Positions 1 to 9,441 of a stretch of DNA of 17,749 bases are shown in pieces. Within the stretch, counting starts at the first letter, position 1. Every line of letters begins with the position of its first letter. The DNA is taken from the NCBI GenBank assembly GCA_001768675.1, contig MELN01000019.1:62641-80389 (forward strand). The letters are read 5' to 3'. The DNA is from Actinobacteria bacterium RBG_16_64_13 (GTDB lineage Bacteria; Actinomycetota; Thermoleophilia; RBG-16-64-13). Made by a program: the position numbers and the translations under genes. Under the pieces are notes generated by a model. It did no database searches, was not told the DNA's origin, and saw nothing but the letters and a program-made list of their open reading frames with translations.

Positions 1-854
1 GTCTCTATCTCGGCCTCAGCCTCCGGCCAGCGCAATCGCAGTACACAAGCATTCCCTCCCTCCTCAAACTCCAGCGAGACCTTCACATCCGCGCACTCAG
101 CGACCTCACCGGCGCCGAAACGCACCACCCGGTACACATCTGGCCTCAGATAGGGCTGCAAAAGCTCGCATTCCGCTGGGATCACGGCGACTGCGCCCGG
201 CTTCAACCCGTCCAGGAGCTCAGCCTTCGCTTGAGCGATAGCCTCTATGGTGCCTAGAAGCTCAAGGTGGACTGGATGGATGTTGGTTATGATGCCGATG
301 TCGGGTTCGGCCACCTGTGCGAGCGTCGCTATCTGGCCGCGGCCGCGCATGCCCATCTCGACGATCACGGCCTCTGTATCGGGCTGGATCGTGAGCAGCG
401 TAAGGGCGACGCCAACCTCGTTGTTCTGGTTGGCCGGCGTGATGACGGTCCGGCACACCCTGCCGACCATCGCACCCAGCAGGTCCTTGGTGCTCGTCTT
501 GCCCGCACTGCCCGTTATCGCGAACACCACGGCGCCCGACTTGCGACGAACCTCCCTCGCCAGTGCCCAAAGAGCCTCGAGAGTGTCCTCCACCTCATAG
601 ACAGACCGCGCGCCTCCCTGCCCCCTGGCTCCGCCCTTGTCGACCCATGCGCCCCGCTGGACGACGGCTCCCGAGGCGCCCGCGGCCAGGGCCGCATCCA
701 CGAAATCATGCCCGTCGAAGCGTTCCCCTCGCAAGGCGACAAACAGGTCGCCTGCCCGCACCGACCTGCTGTCGATGCTCACTCCAGACACCGGAACGGA
801 CAACGGAGCAAGTCCCAGCGCTCGACCGGCCTCTTCGGCGGTCAAAGGGATCAT
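1..854 (-). CDS. murF: MurF, UDP-MurNAc-tripeptide:D-Ala-D-Ala ligase (3' end beyond window)
   Basis: MurF adds D-Ala-D-Ala to UDP-MurNAc-tripeptide in the cytoplasm, the last step in making the soluble peptidoglycan precursor. I translated the frame by hand because it runs off the left edge with no stop; about 284 residues are visible, out of a usual 450 or so. It starts MIPLTAEEAGRALGL and carries the N-terminal uridine-binding segment (SIDSRSVRAGDLFVAL, about 26-41), the Mur-ligase P-loop GSAGKTST (115-122), the family segment NQNNEVGVALTLL, the EMGMRGRGQI stretch, and TNIHPVHLELLGT. The ATG at 854-852 overlaps the murE stop as ATGA, so translation is probably coupled. A G-rich run (GGGGGGGCGA) just upstream can serve as ribosome binding site. 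It is part of the dcw cluster and follows murE, its pathway predecessor. Identification is secure; only the C-terminal domain is unseen. Confidence 0.96.
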   Translation of the reverse strand, partial: MIPLTAEEAGRALGLAPLSVPVSGVSIDSRSVRAGDLFVALRGERFDGHDFVDAALAAGASGAVVQRGAWVDKGGARGQGGARSVYEVEDTLEALWALAREVRRKSGAVVFAITGSAGKTSTKDLLGAMVGRVCRTVITPANQNNEVGVALTLLTIQPDTEAVIVEMGMRGRGQIATLAQVAEPDIGIITNIHPVHLELLGTIEAIAQAKAELLDGLKPGAVAVIPAECELLQPYLRPDVYRVVRFGAGEVAECADVKVSLEFEEGGNACVLRLRWPEAEAEIE

Positions 855-2413
855 TCGCCCCCCCAGCCGAGCACGGCGAGCGCCTCACGAGCCACCTGAC
901 GATCGTCAAAGGGCAACGTCTCGTTGGCAAATTCCTGTCCCGTTTCATGGCCCTTGCCTAGGACGAGGACCACATCGCCCTTGTGCGCCGCAGCCATGGC
1001 CGCGAAGATCGCCGCGCGCCGATCGGGCTCGACCGTAACAGAACGCGGAAGCTCGAGACCTTTCATGATGTCGGCGATGATGGCCAAGGGTTCCTCGGAG
1101 CGAGGGTTGTCAGACGTGACCACCACAAGGTCGGCCGCGCGCTCGGCTTCGCGACCCATGACAGGACGTTTGCTCCTGTCCCGGTCGCCTCCGCAGCCTA
1201 GCACCGCGATGAGCTTCCCCCGGGTGATACCACGGGCGGTGCGGAGCACGTTGCTGACCGAATCGGGAGTATGGGCGTAGTCGACGATAACCGCAAAATC
1301 CTGCCCCAAGTCCACGACTTCCATGCGGCCCGGCACCCCGCGGAAGCCGCCCAGGGCCTCCAGCATCTGCCGCGGCTCGAGGTCCAGCCCCAAGCCGATG
1401 CCCAGAGCAGTCAAGACATTCGCCACGTTGAACGCCCCTACCAGCTTCGTGGCTATCGCCAGACGCTCTTCCCCGTCACGAGAGCCGACGCCCGCCGATC
1501 CCAGGGCCTTCTGCAGCGCCGTTCCCCGCAGCACCAAGGTTCCGCTGGTGCCGCTCCCCTCCACAGAGTAGTCGCTCCATTCGAGGTCGGCCGGGCCCCA
1601 AGCGGGCACGAAAGCTGAACTGGAGAAGCTCAGCACCTCCTCCCGAGGGCATTTGGCCGCGAGTTCCCGGCCGAAGGGGTCATCCACGTTCATCACCGCC
1701 GCCTTTCGGCCGGACGCGAACTCCGGATCGAGAAACAGCCTGCTCTTGGCGGCGAAGTAATCCTCAAGGGTCCCGTGGTAGTCGAGGTGGTCTTGGGTCA
1801 GGTTGGTGAACGCCACGGCGTCGAAGTCGATCCCCCGAACCCTTCCCAGATCGAGGGCGTGCGACGAGACTTCCATGACCACGGCCTTGTCCCCGGCCTC
1901 CACCATCCGGCAAAGATCGCGCTGGATATCGAGCGCTTCGGGCGTGGTCCGCCCGGCGGACAAGGGCTCGCCGCCTATCCGCCGCTCCACCGTTCCCATG
2001 AGTCCCGTCCGCTGTCCGGCGTGATCGAGCAAGTGGGCGGTCAGGAAAGCGGAAGTGGTCTTGCCGTTGGTCCCCGTGACGCCCGCCGCCAACAGCCGGG
2101 AGCTTGGCCTGCCGTAGAAGGTCGCGGCCACGGGACCCATGACCGCGCGCACCGAAGGAACGACGGCCTGCGCGACAGGCAGGTCGAGTTGCCTCTCCAC
2201 GCACAGGGCGAGGGCACCCCGCGCAACGGCGTCCCCGGCGAAGTCATGTCCGTCTCGGAAGAATCCCGGGACGCAGAAGAAGAGGCTGCCGGGAACCGCC
2301 TGATCGCTGCGGTAGCAGAGCGCGGAGATGTCCACATCGGCCGCGCCCGCGAGGCGCCAGCCTTCGACACCGACGAAAAGGTCACTGAGTCTCACGCGTA
2401 AAGATTCTATCAT
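851..2413 (-). CDS. murE: MurE, UDP-MurNAc-L-Ala-D-Glu:meso-diaminopimelate ligase
   Basis: This cytoplasmic ATP-dependent ligase adds the third amino acid to the peptidoglycan stem peptide. The 520-residue product has the three Mur-ligase domains: an N-terminal substrate domain (LCYRSDQAVPGSLFFCVPG), the P-loop GTNGKTT (114-120) with TTPEA, EVSSHALDLGRV and FTNLTQDHLDYHG, the lysine normally carbamylated in AAKSRLF (K223), and the C-terminal domain with VDYAHTPDS, LGCGGDRDRSKRP and GKGHE (486-490). The motif DNPR at 435-438 is the known signature of meso-diaminopimelate rather than lysine specificity, so the wall is predicted to be mDAP type. The ATG at 2413 has GGAG nine bases upstream; a GTG six codons later is possible. 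It sits 46 bp after ftsI and overlaps murF by 4 bp. It is slightly longer than the usual ~490 residues, with extra sequence around 270-312. Confidence 0.97.
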   Translation of the reverse strand: MIESLRVRLSDLFVGVEGWRLAGAADVDISALCYRSDQAVPGSLFFCVPGFFRDGHDFAGDAVARGALALCVERQLDLPVAQAVVPSVRAVMGPVAATFYGRPSSRLLAAGVTGTNGKTTSAFLTAHLLDHAGQRTGLMGTVERRIGGEPLSAGRTTPEALDIQRDLCRMVEAGDKAVVMEVSSHALDLGRVRGIDFDAVAFTNLTQDHLDYHGTLEDYFAAKSRLFLDPEFASGRKAAVMNVDDPFGRELAAKCPREEVLSFSSSAFVPAWGPADLEWSDYSVEGSGTSGTLVLRGTALQKALGSAGVGSRDGEERLAIATKLVGAFNVANVLTALGIGLGLDLEPRQMLEALGGFRGVPGRMEVVDLGQDFAVIVDYAHTPDSVSNVLRTARGITRGKLIAVLGCGGDRDRSKRPVMGREAERAADLVVVTSDNPRSEEPLAIIADIMKGLELPRSVTVEPDRRAAIFAAMAAAHKGDVVLVLGKGHETGQEFANETLPFDDRQVAREALAVLGWGGE

Positions 2414-2459
2414 CGAGGCAGTCTCCGAGCCCGCTCACCCGGCCGGCCGCCTGGGTCGA

Positions 2460-4121
2460 TCAGTTCCCCGCGGCCGGCGCTATACCCAGGCGTTTGAGAG
2501 AGAAGTCCGCGATCCGGGCGAAGGCCGGCGCGGCTACGTACGCCCCCAGGTGTTGCGTAGCCGGATCGTCGACCGTGATCAGGATGACCAGACGAGGGTC
2601 ATCGGCAGGCACCATACCCACGAATGAGGCCACGACCCGATCCTCGTAGTAGCCGCCTCCCTCCTTGACCTTCTGAGCCGTCCCCGTCTTGCCGGCGACC
2701 TTGTAACCCTTCACCTGGGCCAGCTTGCCGGTGCCATCCTCCACGGTCACGGTCAGCATCTGCCGCAACTGCGCAGCCACCTTCTCACTGATCACCCGGC
2801 TGCTCCAGGGCGCGCCTTGGCCTTGGACGAGGTGGGGCTGCACCATCACCCCTCCATTCGCGATGGCCGCGTAGGCAGTCGCCAATTGCAGAGGCGTGAC
2901 CGCGACGCCTTGTCCGATGGGCACGTTGGCGATCGTGGTGCCCGACCATCTCTCCGGCGCCAACATCTGCCCGTCCACCTCTCCAGGGAAATCGATGTCG
3001 AGCTTGGCGGTGAAGCCGAACTTCCGGATCATGTCGGCAAGCCTGGTCTTCCCCACTTGCAGGCCCAGAGTGACCGTTCCGACGTTGGACGACTTCGAGA
3101 GGATCTCCGTGACTGTGTACTTCCTGACCGCCGGAACGTCTTCGTGGGCTTCGTGGACAACCCGGTCGTACACCGCGATGGTGGGTCCCAGCGAGAAGGT
3201 GGTTTCGGGGGTGACCAGCCCCGCTTCCAACGCAGCGGCGGTCACCACCATCTTGAAGGTGGAGCCCGGTTCGTACTGGTCGGTGACGGCCATGTTGCGG
3301 CGATCGCTCTCTTCTACCGAACTGGCCGCGTAGTTGTTGGTGTCGAACACCGGAGTATTGGCCATGGCCAAGATCTCTCCCGTGCGCGGATCGATGACCA
3401 CCGCGCAGGCCTTGCTGGCCTGGAATTCCTCCGCGACAGCGGTCACCACTCTTTCGGTCTCGTACTGGATCTCGGCGTCGATGGTAAGCGTGATCGGTTC
3501 GCCTGCTATCGCCTCCTTCAACGACTGCGTGGCGAGGCGGTTGCCGGAGAGGTCGCTCACTACCTGGGATTCGCCGGGCTCACCGGCAAGAACGTCCTCA
3601 TACTGCAACTCCAGCCCCGCCAACCCTTTGTCTTCGTCGCCCCCGACCATACCGAGGACCTGGGGAGCCAGAGCGCCTTTGGGGTAGACGCGCTTCGGCT
3701 CGGAGGTCACGCTTATGCCCGTGATGCCAAGAGCCTTGACCTTGTCCCCCACGCTTTGGTCGATCTTACGGGCCAGGTATCTGAACCCGGAATCAGCGCT
3801 CAGTTTCGTGAATAGCTCGGCCTCGGGTAGTCCTAGCATTGGCGCCAGCTGCCGGGCGACCGCAGCCGGATCTTCGACCTGCTTGGGGTTGGCGTAGACG
3901 GTAGCCATGGATCGCGATATCGCGAGGACCTGGCCGTTCCGATCGTAGATGGTGCCTCGGGGTGCGTCCAGCTCGACGGTTCGCACGGACTGGCCGTCGG
4001 CCTTGTCCTGCAGACCGGGCGCAGCGATCACCTGAACATAGAACGTCCGGCCCATAAGTGCGACCAGGAACAGCAGAGCGAGGCCCATGAACAGCGCCAG
4101 ACGCTTGTTCGTACGCCTCAT
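2460..4121 (-). CDS. ftsI: Class B penicillin-binding protein, septal transpeptidase (FtsI/PBP2-like)
   Basis: This is a membrane-anchored D,D-transpeptidase that cross-links peptidoglycan, by position the division-specific FtsI/PBP3 type. Numbering from the ATG (553 aa): a short basic N-terminus, one membrane segment at about 6-28, the class B dimerisation/pedestal domain from about 47 (APRGTIYDRNGQVLA) to about 205, then the transpeptidase domain. All three active-site motifs are present: STFK (287-290, catalytic Ser) within YEPGSTFKM, SSN (344-346) and KTGTAQ (from 478). It ends soon after the transpeptidase fold, so there are no C-terminal PASTA repeats. The ATG at 4121 lies 2 bp past the ftsL stop and gives the typical MRRTNKRL start; an in-frame GTG at 4127 overlapping that stop (GTGA) is the alternative. 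The ribosome binding site is weak either way, suggesting coupling to ftsL. Assignment as division PBP rests on dcw context. Confidence 0.95.
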   Translation of the reverse strand: MRRTNKRLALFMGLALLFLVALMGRTFYVQVIAAPGLQDKADGQSVRTVELDAPRGTIYDRNGQVLAISRSMATVYANPKQVEDPAAVARQLAPMLGLPEAELFTKLSADSGFRYLARKIDQSVGDKVKALGITGISVTSEPKRVYPKGALAPQVLGMVGGDEDKGLAGLELQYEDVLAGEPGESQVVSDLSGNRLATQSLKEAIAGEPITLTIDAEIQYETERVVTAVAEEFQASKACAVVIDPRTGEILAMANTPVFDTNNYAASSVEESDRRNMAVTDQYEPGSTFKMVVTAAALEAGLVTPETTFSLGPTIAVYDRVVHEAHEDVPAVRKYTVTEILSKSSNVGTVTLGLQVGKTRLADMIRKFGFTAKLDIDFPGEVDGQMLAPERWSGTTIANVPIGQGVAVTPLQLATAYAAIANGGVMVQPHLVQGQGAPWSSRVISEKVAAQLRQMLTVTVEDGTGKLAQVKGYKVAGKTGTAQKVKEGGGYYEDRVVASFVGMVPADDPRLVILITVDDPATQHLGAYVAAPAFARIADFSLKRLGIAPAAGN

Positions 4122-4123
4122 GT

Positions 4124-4654
4124 TCACCGACCGGCGACCGTCGTATCACCCTCCACTGCCGCCGTCTCGGCCGCCGTCCCAACGTAGTGTATGGACTGAG
4201 CCGGGCCCAGACCAAGTCGAGCCGCCTGCTCGGCCACCCTTTCTGGAGAAGACAACGCCGAGATCTGGGCTGCAAGGGCACCTGTTTGCGCAGTCAACTC
4301 CTTCTGCTGCGTCTCAAGCTTCCCAACTTCAGATTCCGCTCCAGTGGCGGCGGAATTGATCAGCATCGGGGCTACGATCAAGGCCCCCAGTAGCAGGCCC
4401 GTGAAAGCTAGGGCCACCAGTACCATGCGCCAGCGAGGACGGCGCTTCGTCGCGACCTTGAGCTCAGGCAGAGGCCGTGGATTCTCGACCACCTCGTGCG
4501 TGACATGAGGCACCCGAGCGGTGGCCTCACGCGTGTAGTACCTGGTCGAGCGCACCCGCGCGGCCACCCTCGCGGCGCTGCGGCCGGCTGCCGGCGAAGG
4601 AGTAAGGTCGCACTCCCAGGCTTCCATCCAGGTCGACCGCGCCGCGGTTGGCAT
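4124..4654 (-). CDS. ftsL: FtsL-like bitopic cell division protein
   Basis: This is a small predicted membrane protein between rsmH and ftsI, the canonical ftsL position. FtsL forms a complex with FtsB/DivIC and FtsQ/DivIB that activates septal PBP and FtsW. The 176-residue product has a long arginine-rich cytoplasmic N-terminus (about 1-75), one membrane helix (about 76-98, MVLVALAFTGLLLGALIV), then a periplasmic or external coiled coil (about 104-134: EVGKLETQQKELTAQ) leading to SSPERVAEQAARLGLGPA, the typical end of the FtsL/DivIC fold, and a short polar tail. Sequence identity in this family is always low, so the call rests on topology, the SPERVAEQAARLGL segment and neighbours. The ATG at 4654 shares one base with the rsmH stop (TGATG) and has AGGAGG five bases upstream; a GTG one codon earlier (4657) is possible. 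The N-terminal tail is longer than in E. coli FtsL. Confidence 0.85.
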   Translation of the reverse strand: MPTAARSTWMEAWECDLTPSPAAGRSAARVAARVRSTRYYTREATARVPHVTHEVVENPRPLPELKVATKRRPRWRMVLVALAFTGLLLGALIVAPMLINSAATGAESEVGKLETQQKELTAQTGALAAQISALSSPERVAEQAARLGLGPAQSIHYVGTAAETAAVEGDTTVAGR

Positions 4655-5580
4655 CACAGCCTCCTGAGAGCCCGAAGCTTGGCCGAGCTGGACCGCGGAT
4701 TGAGCTCCAGCTCACGCGGGCCGGGAATGACAGCCTTGGAGGTGAGTACCTCCCCCGTCGATCTCCCCCCGCACACGCAGACGGGAAACTCGGGCGGGCA
4801 TTTGCAGGCGCGGGCCTTCCCGACAAAGAACTCCTTGACGAGGCGGTCTTCGAGCGACTGGAAGCTGATCACCGCCATGACCCCGCCAGGTTCCAGCAGC
4901 GAGAACGCCTGAGGCAGGGCGCGTTTGAGGCTGTTGAGCTCGTCATTGACCTCGATGCGCAGGGCTTGGAACACCCGGCGGGCCGGATTTCCCGCGCCAA
5001 AGCGGGCGGGCGTCGGAATGGCGCTCTTGATGGTGTCCACCAGCTCCGCCGTGCGAGTGTAGGGCGAACTGGCTCGACGATTCACTACCGCCCGCGCGAT
5101 ACGGCGAGAGTACCTCTCCTCGCCATAGCGGCCGAACAATCCCGTGAGCTCAGCCTCGGCCCAGGTGTTGAGAATGTCCGCGGCGGTGAGAGGTTGACAC
5201 GGGTCCATGCGCATGTCCAGGGGCGCGTCATAGCTGTACGAGAAGCCCCTGTCCGGCGTATCTATCTGCATGCTGCTCAGTCCCAAGTCCATATAGATAT
5301 GTGTGGCCTTGAAACCGTTTTCGAGAAGCTCCGCCAGCGTGTCGGCGAAGTTGCCCGCGAAAAAACGAGAGCGGCAGACAAGGTCCGCCCTCAAATCCAG
5401 GTAGTACTCCTCGGCGATGGGATCCTGATCGCACGCGACCAGCACTCCCTGCGGGCCCAGTTCCGCGCCCACAGCGCGGGCGTGGCCGCCGCTGCCGAAG
5501 GTGCAGTCGACCGCCCGGCTGTCAGCGCGGACGTCCAGCAGATCGAGCAACTCTTGAGTCAAGACCGGGATGTGAGCCAT
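4654..5580 (-). CDS. rsmH: RsmH (MraW), 16S rRNA m4C1402 methyltransferase
   Basis: RsmH uses S-adenosylmethionine to N4-methylate C1402 of 16S rRNA in the ribosomal P site. From the ATG at 5580 the product is 308 residues, the usual family length, starting MAHIPVLTQELLDLL. Visible motifs are the SAM-binding DCTFGSGGHA (25-34), ACDQDP (49-54), MDLGLSSMQ (97-105), RGFSY, the family signature PARRVFQALRIEVNDEL (199-215), SFQSLEDR (239-246), and a four-cysteine segment CKCPPEFPVCVC (259-270), common in this family. Upstream in-frame ATGs exist at 5586 and at 5619; the latter would add 13 residues and overlap mraZ by 8 bp. I chose 5580 because it has GGAG six bases upstream and gives the conserved N-terminus. 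It follows mraZ and overlaps ftsL by one base, the standard start of a dcw cluster. Confidence 0.96.
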   Translation of the reverse strand: MAHIPVLTQELLDLLDVRADSRAVDCTFGSGGHARAVGAELGPQGVLVACDQDPIAEEYYLDLRADLVCRSRFFAGNFADTLAELLENGFKATHIYMDLGLSSMQIDTPDRGFSYSYDAPLDMRMDPCQPLTAADILNTWAEAELTGLFGRYGEERYSRRIARAVVNRRASSPYTRTAELVDTIKSAIPTPARFGAGNPARRVFQALRIEVNDELNSLKRALPQAFSLLEPGGVMAVISFQSLEDRLVKEFFVGKARACKCPPEFPVCVCGGRSTGEVLTSKAVIPGPRELELNPRSSSAKLRALRRL

Positions 5581-5611
5581 TTCCATCTCCGTGGCGAATG
5601 AAGCTGCTGCG

Positions 5612-6043
5612 CTAGGCATTCCCGCCCCGCCTTTCCGCTTTGCGAGCCGCCAATGTATCCGGATTCCAGATCTCCAAATGGTCACGGTTGCCGATTATCT
5701 TGACCTTGCCGACCAGCTCGAGTTCCTTGATGCGCTGTGAGGACAGCAGGACCCGGCCCTGCCGATCGGGCTCGACATGGTCCTGGTTCGTGTATATCTC
5801 CCGGGCGCGCCACGCATCCGCTTCACTTTCGAAAACGTTGAGAGGTTCTATGTACTTGGCATCGAACTCTCTCCACGAGTCCGGGTGATACACACAGATG
5901 CAGGGCTCCCCATCGGGAAAGCGAACTAGGACGGCGCCATGCTCGAAGTGGTCGCGATATCGCGCAGGAAGAGTGACCCGCCCCTTGGGGTCGAGGGCAT
6001 GATCGAACTCCCCTGATAGCAATATCTGTTGCATATCTGACAT
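5612..6043 (-). CDS. mraZ: MraZ, transcriptional regulator of the dcw cluster
   Basis: MraZ is a ring-forming DNA-binding protein with two SpoVT/AbrB-like folds; in E. coli and Mycoplasma it binds tandem repeats upstream of its own operon and regulates division and wall genes. The 143-residue product shows both half-domains: GEFDHALDPKGRVTLPARY near the N-terminus and DHVEPDRQGRVLLSSQ in the second half, each with the family's D..GR core, and ends within the typical ~145 residues. The ATG at 6043 gives MSDMQQILLSGEFDH; a second ATG at 6034 is possible. A TTG at 6118 would keep the frame open but would put the operator repeats inside the gene, so I reject it. No good Shine-Dalgarno precedes 6043; the third operator box occupies that place, so bound MraZ could also mask the start region. 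It heads the dcw operon, with rsmH 31 bp downstream. Confidence 0.95.
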   Translation of the reverse strand: MSDMQQILLSGEFDHALDPKGRVTLPARYRDHFEHGAVLVRFPDGEPCICVYHPDSWREFDAKYIEPLNVFESEADAWRAREIYTNQDHVEPDRQGRVLLSSQRIKELELVGKVKIIGNRDHLEIWNPDTLAARKAERRGGNA

Positions 6044-6050
6044 CTTAAAC

Positions 6051-6076
6051 CACTTTTCACCACTTTGCAACACTTT
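6051..6076 (-). promoter_or_regulatory. MraZ operator: three AAAGTG direct repeats
   Basis: Reading the minus strand into mraZ, there are three perfect AAAGTG hexamers at 6076-6071, 6066-6061 and 6056-6051, followed by T, G and G. Starts are exactly 10 bp apart, one helical turn. This matches the known MraZ box AAAGTG[T/G] with 3-bp spacers, described in Mollicutes as the binding site of the MraZ ring. The last box ends 7 bases before the mraZ ATG, so binding would repress mraZ and, through the operon, rsmH-ftsL-ftsI-murE-murF. That MraZ binds here is inferred from motif, spacing and position. Confidence 0.8.
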
Positions 6077-6104
6077 TCTTCTCCGCTGACCCACTGAATC
6101 CTGT

Positions 6105-6134
6105 TTACCCGCTGGCAAAGCCGGTCAGCGCCAC
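6105..6134 (-). CDS. Possible 9-codon leader ORF in the mraZ leader
   Basis: A near-perfect Shine-Dalgarno (AGGAGG, minus strand 6145-6140) lies five bases before a GTG at 6134. The frame reads (M)ALTGFASG and stops at TAA (6107-6105), 29 bases before the first MraZ box. It is out of frame with mraZ. It is the strongest ribosome binding site in this intergenic region, whereas mraZ itself has almost none. It may be a leader peptide that sets ribosome traffic over the operator or mraZ start, or a chance AGGAGG. No homology can be judged at this length. Confidence 0.2.
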   Translation of the reverse strand: MALTGFASG

Positions 6135-6192
6135 TTCTCCCTCCTTCCGGATGTTCGGGGCCAAGCCCTCGCCCGCCACACATCCATGCACT

Positions 6193-6219
6193 AGTGTATG
6201 CAGTTTCTGTAGAATGCAA
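6193..6219 (-). promoter_or_regulatory. Weak sigma70-like promoter candidate for the mraZ operon
   Basis: In the pcrA-mraZ intergenic region (6044-6285) the minus strand has TTGCAT (6219-6214), 15 bases, then TACACT (6198-6193). The boxes are fair but the spacer is short. If used, the mRNA leader would be about 145 bases and would include the MraZ boxes, implying roadblock or leader-level control. A CTGACC/TAAACA pair (6128-6102, also 15 bp apart) is weaker but closer to the operator. Neither is convincing alone. This is also an AT-richer island in the window. Confidence 0.15.
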
Positions 6220-6285
6220 TGCTTATTGCGCGCTCTGGCTGCAAGGCGGCGCAAGCGGCCCGCGGTTCTGAGGGGATGCGGAAGG

Positions 6286-8554
<2,269 letters not shown>

Positions 8555-8574
<20 letters not shown>

Positions 8575-9433
8575 CAAGCCTTACCGGATCGCATGCTATC
8601 TCCTCAGCTGGAACCGGCCTTGGCGGCCGGTGGCTGGCGACCGGTCCCTCGGGCAGGAGCTCCAGGGACGAGCGGGACGCCTTGCGGACCTCCTCCAGTT
8701 CGTTCTCCAGCTGCACCACTCTGCGCACCAAGCACTTCATGGCCTCTGCGACCGGGTCGGGAAGATGGGTGTAGTCGATATCGGGTATGCCTACCTTGGT
8801 GCCTTCGCTGATCACCGGACGTCCGGGGTTACCGACCACCGTGGTGTCGGAGGGTACGTCGTGCACCACCACGCTGCCCGAGCCGACTTTCACGTTGTCC
8901 CCGACCTTGATGGAGCCGAGGAGAAGCGAACCTGCGCCTATGACCACGTTGTCACCCACTGTCGGGTGGCGTTTGCCCGATTCCTTGCCGGTCCCTCCCA
9001 AGGTGACGCCCTGATAGATAGTGACGTTCTCCCCCACCTCGGCTGTCTCGCCGATCACAACTCCGGCCCCGTGGTCGATGAACAACCCGTCGCCCAGGGT
9101 CGCGCCCGGGTGTATCTCGATGCCCGTGATGAACCGCGCAAACTGGGACACGAGACGTGGGGCGAGGGGCACGCCGCGCCGCCAAAGAGCGCCGGAGAGC
9201 CGGTGCAACCACAAGGCATGAAGGCCCGGGTAGCAGGTGACGATCTCCAGGTCGTTACGCGCGGCGGGATCGCGCTCTTTGATCGCTTGGATGTCGCGCG
9301 CCATGACCGCCGCCAACCGTTTGCCGGTCTCGGTGGTCCTGAGGAACCCAAAGGCCGCCCCGGCAAGCACCAGCGCCGTGAACGCCCCGGAACCGGATGC
9401 GTTGCCGGCCGGCCTTCTGGTCCGTGTGCCCAT
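8555..9433 (-). CDS. cysE: Serine O-acetyltransferase (EpsC/CysE type) with hydrophobic N-terminal extension
   Basis: It transfers acetyl from acetyl-CoA to L-serine, the committed step of cysteine synthesis. The 292-residue product carries the EpsC-type start of the catalytic region (ARDIQAIKERDPAARNDLEI, about 45-64), CYPGLHALWLHRLSGALW, then a left-handed beta-helix of hexapeptide repeats with GIEIHPGATLGDGLFIDHG (catalytic-type His121), VVIGETAEVG, YQGVTLGGTGK and GKRHPT (His156), and a C-terminal coiled coil (DPVAEAMKCLVRRVVQLENELEEV). Unusually, about 43 residues precede the normal start, with a hydrophobic stretch (about 17-31, AFTALVLAGAAFGFL) that could be a membrane anchor. The ATG at 9433 is supported by AGGAGG four bases upstream; an internal ATG at 9304 would give the standard short form. 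It begins 8 bp after larE, its Shine-Dalgarno overlapping the larE stop, and overlaps pcrA by 20 bp. Confidence 0.93.
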
Positions 9434-9441
9434 ACGTCCTC

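Noticed and set aside
2414..2459. GGCCGGCC palindrome in the ftsI-murE gap as a regulatory site.
   Set aside because: Short GC palindromes are frequent in this composition, and nothing else in the 46 bp suggests a promoter or terminator.
5612..6118. A TTG start giving a 168-residue MraZ.
   Set aside because: It would place the three MraZ boxes inside the coding region and add 25 residues absent from the family.
6216..6229. Inverted repeat GCAAT-GCTT-ATTGC after pcrA as a terminator or operator.
   Set aside because: The stem is 5 bp, AT-rich, lacks a T-tract, and is within what chance would give.
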